DNA from: Eubacterium sp.
GTDB lineage: Bacteria; Bacillota; Clostridia; Lachnospirales; Lachnospiraceae
DNA length: 46,071 nucleotides
Direction: 5' to 3'
Assembly (NCBI GenBank): GCA_024698585.1
Contig: JAILRB010000032.1
Span: 1 to 46,071, forward strand
The notes under the pieces were generated by a model. That model made no database searches, was not told the DNA's origin, and saw nothing but the letters and a program-made list of their open reading frames with translations. This document shows, one piece after another, positions 42,301-46,071 of this stretch. The first letter of the stretch is position 1. Each line of letters starts with the position of its first letter. Both the position numbers and the translations under genes were made by a program.

Positions 42301-43935
42301 GTGGAAGCTCCTGTAACGACTGTTGCACCAACAACACAGAAACAGGAAGTGACAACCAAAGCACCTGTAACAACAAAGGTTCAGGAAACAACAGGAAGAA
42401 CTCCAATTGCAGGAGAAAAGAATATTGCAACAGGAAAGAAGGCTTATGCTTCCACAGAACTCGGTGGAAACAAGGCAAACTTAGCAGTTGATGGAAATAA
42501 TGGTTCCAGATGGGAATCAGAATTTGCTGATAACCAGTACATTTACATTGATTTAGGTTCTGTTAGCAGAATTGATCAGGTAAATATTAACTGGGAAAGA
42601 GCAGCAGGAAAGAACTATACGATTGACGTATCAAACAATGCACAGAGCTGGACAACCGTAGCAACAGTTACCGATGGACATGAAGGTGTGGTTGCAACTC
42701 CATTTAATGCAGTAGATGCAAGATATGTCAGAGTAAACGGAAAGACCAGAACGACACAGTACGGTTTCTCTATTTTTGAAATGGAAATCTTAGGCGTGGA
42801 AGGAACTGCTGTTGAAACAACAAAGGCTCCGGAAACGACTACAAAGGCTCAGGTTCAGAAGCCTTCTGCACCGGCTGGATTGACATACACAGGAAATGAC
42901 AATGCACCATATTTCTTCAGCTGGGGTGCTGCAAATAACGCAACAAGCTATAACTTCTATATTGACAATGTATTGGTTGCAACAGGAATTACTGCATTAA
43001 CTTACAATGCAGAAGGACAGAAGGATAAATTCACACCGGGTACTCATACCATTTCTGTAACTGCGGTAAATGAAGCAGGAGAATCCGGAAAAGCAAATTA
43101 CAGCTATGTGGTAAAAGAAGAAACAACACAGCCGATTATTGTAGATAAGCAGAATCTTGCAGCAGGAAAGAAAGCATATGCTTCTACAGAACTCGGTGGA
43201 AACAAAGCTAATTTAGCAGTGGATAACAACAATGGTTCCAGATGGGAATCTGAATTTAAAGATAATCAGTACTTCTATGTAGACTTAGGAAAGACCTATC
43301 AGTTCGACCAGGTTAACATTAACTGGGAAACAGCAGCAGGAAAGAATTACACCATTGATGTTTCTAACGATGCGCAGAACTGGACAACAGTTAAGACCAT
43401 TACTGACGGTAAGGCAGGACTGAATGAAATTACATTTGCAACAACAAAGGCAAGATATGTAAGAATGAATGGTAAGACCAGAACCACACAGTATGGATTC
43501 TCAATCTGGGAATTCCAGGTTATGGGAACCGATGTGCCGGTTGAAACAGAACCACCGACATTACCACCATCAGCAGCCAGCGCAAGTGCTTCATCAATTG
43601 AAGGTGGCTACATTGCAAACAATGCATTTGATGGAAATAACGGAACAAGATGGGCATCTCAGTGGAGTGACGATCAGTGGCTCTTAAGAGACATGGGACA
43701 GACAAAGAGTATTTCACGTGTGGAACTTGTTTGGGAAGCAGCATATGGTAAGTCTTATGAAATTCAGGTATCTACCGATGGAAACACATACAGAACCGTA
43801 GCAACTGTAACGAATGGAGATGGCGGAACGGATGTTGTAACATTTAATGCAGTGAATGCAAGATTTGTGAAGTTCGTTGGAAAGCAGAGAGGTACAGGAT
43901 ACGGATATTCCCTTTGGGAAATGAACATTAACTAA
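39370..43935 (+). CDS. Secreted multidomain glycosidase: beta-helix domain, GH128 beta-1,3-glucanase, three F5/8-type modules
   Basis: 1521 residues. A signal peptide covers about 1-34 (cleavage near VQA-KI). Residues about 40-605 are a beta-helix-type domain (QETNQFGQDRYALLFKPG, ATCNFWRSCEN, VFVPDLKANSSGTSW, WRADHGAGVAWN, SEMPYDVPNQ) shared with actinobacterial 'coagulation factor 5/8 type' proteins. A T/E/Q/P linker and an Fn3-like domain (about 637-718) follow. Residues about 720-960 are a GH128 domain (GWYYNWSENPN, LTFNEPDV near 792, IAIHCYPDN, IWITEFSTKG near 892); the two glutamates are the expected catalytic pair for beta-1,3-glucan. Then come F5/8-type C (CBM32-like) modules at about 1018-1143, 1262-1388 and 1403-1521, with an Fn3-like domain between the first two. 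No wall anchor is seen. AGGAGG lies just upstream of the ATG. Confidence 0.88.
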   Translation: MRRQLRKVSAIVVAIATVFSGMQYVGPSTEVQAKIASDFTTSLFGDHVYVFDDNDSDADIQAVVDQVYGIQETNQFGQDRYALLFKPGRYDNVRAKVGFYTQIAGLGNLPTDTVVNELDCNADWMGANATCNFWRSCENFTVNQTTTWAAAQATSLRRMYFKNWLALDQWGQGWASGGFVADTKVDGTAAAWSEQQYCSRNDYYNAWAGGVWNAVFIGMDPNSKDQDTGGKLESNWQYNPTYQFYTGVEKTPIIRETPYVTVDNNDNYSVFVPDLKANSSGTSWKNGKESGKSISIDKFYIAKPEKDNADTINQALESGKHLILTPGIYRVNKPIKVTRKDTVVLGLGYATLTPTGNNACMEVADVDGVSVSGLLYDAGGSYTETLLKVGPDNATARHQSDPILLSDLFFRVGGVTSSVAQSKTCIIVNANDVIGDNFWVWRADHGAGVAWNSNKTQNGIVVNGDYMTMYGLFVEHFHEYQTLWNGEGGRCYFYQSEMPYDVPNQQSWKSHNGTVDGYASYKVADNVKSHEAYGLGIYSYHRDATINAENAMEVPDADNVAVHNVCTVMLAGNPGINHVINGQGGAVTVAGQRQQIVNYGKGQVTVPIGPIETTTEEQTTSEPQTEQPTRPDAEQGFVITSPTKGEVKAAGDIKIQWNASKLKPVKDYAIYIDGQKVATTTDTSYEYHASKVKYYAVTVQAEYTDGSSRNTPASRFGITKKGLGLSANMGQNLDLKSMNIGWYYNWSENPNTGSKYNDLEFVPMIWKETSANNAKTRINNLKNKGYKYCLTFNEPDVTDQINMTVDQVYSAWQGFDDVTGIKISSPVTALWPSGSPDWFQAFMRKIDTNNDHDTDFIAIHCYPDNYAGSGMADWFLTEIVDWTWNTYHKPIWITEFSTKGQYVTATGGNGTKEFWEAVMPELDKREYVERYAAFDFDNDNTGLWRYSNGNLTPAGVVYKEKGNPVDDGKTYYIPEKDVEAPVTTVAPTTQKQEVTTKAPVTTKVQETTGRTPIAGEKNIATGKKAYASTELGGNKANLAVDGNNGSRWESEFADNQYIYIDLGSVSRIDQVNINWERAAGKNYTIDVSNNAQSWTTVATVTDGHEGVVATPFNAVDARYVRVNGKTRTTQYGFSIFEMEILGVEGTAVETTKAPETTTKAQVQKPSAPAGLTYTGNDNAPYFFSWGAANNATSYNFYIDNVLVATGITALTYNAEGQKDKFTPGTHTISVTAVNEAGESGKANYSYVVKEETTQPIIVDKQNLAAGKKAYASTELGGNKANLAVDNNNGSRWESEFKDNQYFYVDLGKTYQFDQVNINWETAAGKNYTIDVSNDAQNWTTVKTITDGKAGLNEITFATTKARYVRMNGKTRTTQYGFSIWEFQVMGTDVPVETEPPTLPPSAASASASSIEGGYIANNAFDGNNGTRWASQWSDDQWLLRDMGQTKSISRVELVWEAAYGKSYEIQVSTDGNTYRTVATVTNGDGGTDVVTFNAVNARFVKFVGKQRGTGYGYSLWEMNIN

Positions 43936-44002
43936 GGTTCGGATGAATGCCGATTTCAAATAAGGAAATCTGGTAATCATAATGTAAGACAATTTTATAA
44001 AG

Positions 44003-44052
44003 CGCCTGATGGTATTTTCTCCTTTGATTCCGCTGCCATCAGGCGTCTTTTT
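44003..44052 (+). terminator. Intrinsic terminator after the GH128 gene
   Basis: CGCCTGATGG (44003-44012) pairs exactly with CCATCAGGCG (44036-44045), with a 23-nt loop, followed by TCTTTTT. Confidence 0.8.
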
Positions 44053-44120
44053 CTGCTTGAAAAAAGGGTGGGGAGTCATTATACTAGATATTACGAGGGT
44101 CTCTAGAAAAGGAGAAAAGA

Positions 44121-44405
44121 ATGAAAGAATTTAGAAAGAAGCAGAAAGAACAATTGGAAAAGCATAAGCAACAGTTAAATGTGATTTCAGCATTGACTGC
44201 GATGTTTTTAGTGATTGCAGCGGCATTGTTGGTGATTCTGTACTTCTATTATGGAAGTGCTGATGAGACCAGGATGAAATTATGCGCCCTTGGATTGTGT
44301 ATCAGTGTGGCGGCAGCTGTGATTCTTGGAATTATCAGAAAAGTCATCGAGATTAAATGTAAGGACGTGACAGAAAATCTGGAACGGACAAAAGAATATC
44401 AGTAG
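44121..44405 (+). CDS. Small two-helix membrane protein of unknown function
   Basis: 94 residues. A basic amphipathic N-terminus (KEFRKKQKEQLEKHKQQ) is followed by two hydrophobic helices (about 21-44, VISALTAMFLVIAAALLVIL, and about 54-74, LCALGLCISVAAAVILGII) and a charged C-terminus. No family is recognised. AAAGGAGAAAAG upstream supports the start. It lies alone between a terminator and the pgi promoter. Confidence 0.6.
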   Translation: MKEFRKKQKEQLEKHKQQLNVISALTAMFLVIAAALLVILYFYYGSADETRMKLCALGLCISVAAAVILGIIRKVIEIKCKDVTENLERTKEYQ

Positions 44406-44409
44406 GCTC

Positions 44410-44438
44410 TTGATAAATACATTCGAACACCATATAAT
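44410..44438 (+). promoter_or_regulatory. Promoter of pgi
   Basis: TTGATA (44410-44415), a 17-bp spacer and a consensus TATAAT (44433-44438). The leader to ATG 44550 is about 105 nt and holds a short G/C hairpin (GCCGG near 44456 with CCGGC near 44473). Confidence 0.7.
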
Positions 44439-44549
44439 ATAATGAGTGTTTATGAGCCGGTGGGGAAATTTTCCGGCGGACTGATGGAACACTTATGGAT
44501 TTTATTTATAAAAATGGGTTATTCATAAATTAACGGAGGAGAAACGAAA

Positions 44550-45896
44550 ATGGCAAAGGTATCATTTGATTATTCAAAAGCAACTCAGTTTTTCACAGAT
44601 GCTGAAGTAAACAGCATGAAGGAAAAAGCTGAAAGCGCAAAGAGCGTTTTGGTTAACAAAACAGGGGAAGGTAATGATTTCTTAGGATGGATTGATTTAC
44701 CGGTTGATTATGATAAGGACGAATTTGAAAGAATTAAAAAAGCAGCAGCTAAGATTCAGAGTGATTCAGAAGTTTTAGTTGTTATTGGTATCGGTGGTTC
44801 TTATCTTGGTGCCAGAGCTGCAATCGAATTTTTAAGACATGACTTCTATAACAACGTATCTAAGGAAGTTAGAAAGACTCCTGAAATTTATTATGCTGGA
44901 AACAATATCAGCTCTACATACCTTCAGGGATTGTTAGATGTAATTGGAGACAGAGATTTCTCTGTAAACGTAATTTCTAAGTCTGGTACAACAACAGAAC
45001 CAGCGATTGCGTTTAGAGTATTCAAGAATTTATTAGAAAAGAAATATGGTAAGGAAGAAGCTGCAAAGAGAATTTATGCGACTACCGATAAAGAAAAGGG
45101 AGCATTAAAGGTTCTTGCTACAGCAGAAGGATACGAAACATTTGTTGTTCCTGATGATGTTGGAGGACGTTTCTCAGTTCTTACAGCAGTAGGTTTACTT
45201 CCAATCGCAGTAAGTGGTGCAGATCTTGACCAGTTAATGGCAGGTGCAGCAAGCGGACGTGAAAGAGCATTAAATGCAGCATTTGAAGAAAATGATGCAA
45301 TGCAGTATGCAGTAATCAGAAATATCCTTCATGAACAGGGTAAATCTGTAGAAATCATTGCAAACTATGAACCAAGCCTTCACTATGTTAGTGAATGGTG
45401 GAAGCAGCTCTACGGAGAAAGCGAAGGAAAAGACTTAAAGGGTATTTTCCCGGCCGCAGTAGATTTGACAGCAGATCTCCATTCTATGGGACAGTTCATT
45501 CAGGAAGGAACAAGATTAATGTTCGAAACAGTATTGAATGTTGAAAGTCCTGCAGCAGAAGTATTGATTGAAGAAGCAGCAGAAGATTTGGATGGCTTGA
45601 ACTATCTTGCTGGAAAGAACATGGACTTCGTAAACAAGAGTGCCATGAACGGTACCATTCTTGCTCATACAGATGGTAATGTTCCAAACCTTATGGTTAA
45701 GGTTCCGGAAAGAAACGAATTCTTCCTTGGAGAATTATTCTACATGTTCGAATTTGCATGTGGTGTGAGTGGATACATCCTTGGAGTAAATCCATTTAAC
45801 CAGCCAGGTGTAGAAAGCTATAAGAAGAATATGTTTGCTCTTCTTGGAAAGCCTGGATTCGAAGATATGGCAGCTGATTTATTAAAGAGATTATAA
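44550..45896 (+). CDS. pgi: Glucose-6-phosphate isomerase
   Basis: 448 residues, the normal length of the short Firmicute enzyme. It interconverts glucose-6-phosphate and fructose-6-phosphate in glycolysis and gluconeogenesis and so feeds the UDP-sugar supply. The SIS-fold motifs are clear: [18 protein letters not shown] (about 76-93), [18 protein letters not shown] (phosphate loop), [19 protein letters not shown] (the P_GLUCOSE_ISOMERASE signature region) and [21 protein letters not shown] lies upstream of the ATG. It is monocistronic with its own promoter and a strong terminator. Its codon choice suggests high expression. Confidence 0.96.
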   Translation: MAKVSFDYSKATQFFTDAEVNSMKEKAESAKSVLVNKTGEGNDFLGWIDLPVDYDKDEFERIKKAAAKIQSDSEVLVVIGIGGSYLGARAAIEFLRHDFYNNVSKEVRKTPEIYYAGNNISSTYLQGLLDVIGDRDFSVNVISKSGTTTEPAIAFRVFKNLLEKKYGKEEAAKRIYATTDKEKGALKVLATAEGYETFVVPDDVGGRFSVLTAVGLLPIAVSGADLDQLMAGAASGRERALNAAFEENDAMQYAVIRNILHEQGKSVEIIANYEPSLHYVSEWWKQLYGESEGKDLKGIFPAAVDLTADLHSMGQFIQEGTRLMFETVLNVESPAAEVLIEEAAEDLDGLNYLAGKNMDFVNKSAMNGTILAHTDGNVPNLMVKVPERNEFFLGELFYMFEFACGVSGYILGVNPFNQPGVESYKKNMFALLGKPGFEDMAADLLKRL

Positions 45897-45960
45897 GAAA
45901 TAAAGCATAAAAAAGGTCTCGCCGAAAGGTCAATGTCATTAAGTTAAGATGACAAAATTA

Positions 45961-45998
45961 AGATCTCAGTATTAGAAATAATACTGGGGTCTTTTTTT
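45961..45998 (+). terminator. Intrinsic terminator after pgi
   Basis: A 14-bp stem (45961-45974 with 45979-45992, two G-T pairs) and a GAAA tetraloop, followed by seven T residues. It lies about 65 bp past the pgi stop. Confidence 0.88.
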
Positions 45999-46035
45999 CA
46001 AAAAAAGGTTGACAGAAATTCAAAATTGTGCGGCC

Positions 46036-46071
46036 GCTTTCGCTATTGAATGATAATGAAGTAGCGAAAGC
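46036..46071. repeat. Inverted repeat at the right window edge
   Basis: GCTTTCGCTA (46036-46045) and TAGCGAAAGC (46062-46071) are exact 10-bp inverted repeats around a 16-bp loop. The second arm ends at the window edge and may continue. It may be part of a terminator or of a mobile-element end. Confidence 0.5.

Noticed and set aside
46009..46014. Promoter near the right edge
   Set aside because: A TTGACA is present but the sequence 17 bp downstream is G/C-rich, with no -10 hexamer.

Overview
The window looks like chromosomal DNA of an anaerobic gut Firmicute, most likely a Lachnospiraceae-type Clostridia. The evidence is the moderate-to-low G+C, strong GGAGG-type ribosome binding sites, consensus sigma-A promoters, T/E/P-rich linkers in the secreted glycosidases, and family members typical of that group (DUF5662, DUF6273, an LCP protein, CDP-glycerol transferases). 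No rRNA, tRNA, intact transposase or CRISPR array was seen. The first gene is cut by the left edge. The right edge lies in intergenic DNA with a strong terminator and an inverted repeat.

Layout. 1-7.2 kb: a secreted-type nuclease (partial), an MTA/SAH-nucleosidase-like protein, a secreted GH18 chitinase, a small PH-domain protein, a DUF6273 membrane protein, and on the minus strand a membrane-anchored protein of unknown function and a BspA-type leucine-rich-repeat exported protein. 7.15-8.05 kb is a gene-free repeat island: an orphan promoter followed by two hairpins, nested palindromes, two exact 71-bp direct repeats, and five full plus one partial copy of a 63-bp tandem repeat. 8.05-9.72 kb: two ATP-grasp ligase genes arranged tail to tail with overlapping ends.

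9.8-38.3 kb is a large cell-surface-polymer region. Block A (9.86-19.8 kb, plus strand) has a GT2 glycosyltransferase, a DHHW/AlgJ-like SGNH protein, a GT2-TagF fusion, a degenerate GT2-like protein, an MBOAT acyltransferase, a hexapeptide acetyltransferase and a DUF5662 protein. This looks like synthesis and O-acetylation of a glycan/polyol-phosphate polymer. Next come ugd, a rhomboid protease, a HIT protein, and a minus-strand LCP-murG pair. Block B (25.1-32.3 kb, plus) has a polyprenyl-phosphate sugar-1-phosphate transferase, a GT2, two TagF-like enzymes, tagD and another GT2-TagF fusion. Block C (32.4-36.6 kb, minus) has two large TagF-like proteins, one fused to a full GT4 domain and one carrying what looks like a truncated GT4 remnant. 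Block D (36.8-38.3 kb, plus) is a TagGH-type ABC exporter.

Read together, the initiating transferase would load sugar-1-phosphate on the lipid carrier. TagD would supply CDP-glycerol. The GT2/TagF enzymes would build a sugar/glycerol-phosphate chain, TagGH would export it and the LCP protein would attach it to peptidoglycan. The MBOAT, SGNH and hexapeptide proteins would acetylate it. This is a non-canonical teichoic-acid-like system: six TagF-like domains are present, but no TagO, TagA or Dlt genes.

38.5-46.1 kb: a small membrane protein, a 1521-residue secreted multidomain glycosidase (beta-helix domain, GH128 beta-1,3-glucanase, three F5/8-type carbohydrate-binding modules), a small membrane protein and pgi. 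With the GH18 chitinase, the strain encodes secreted enzymes for two major fungal cell-wall polymers.
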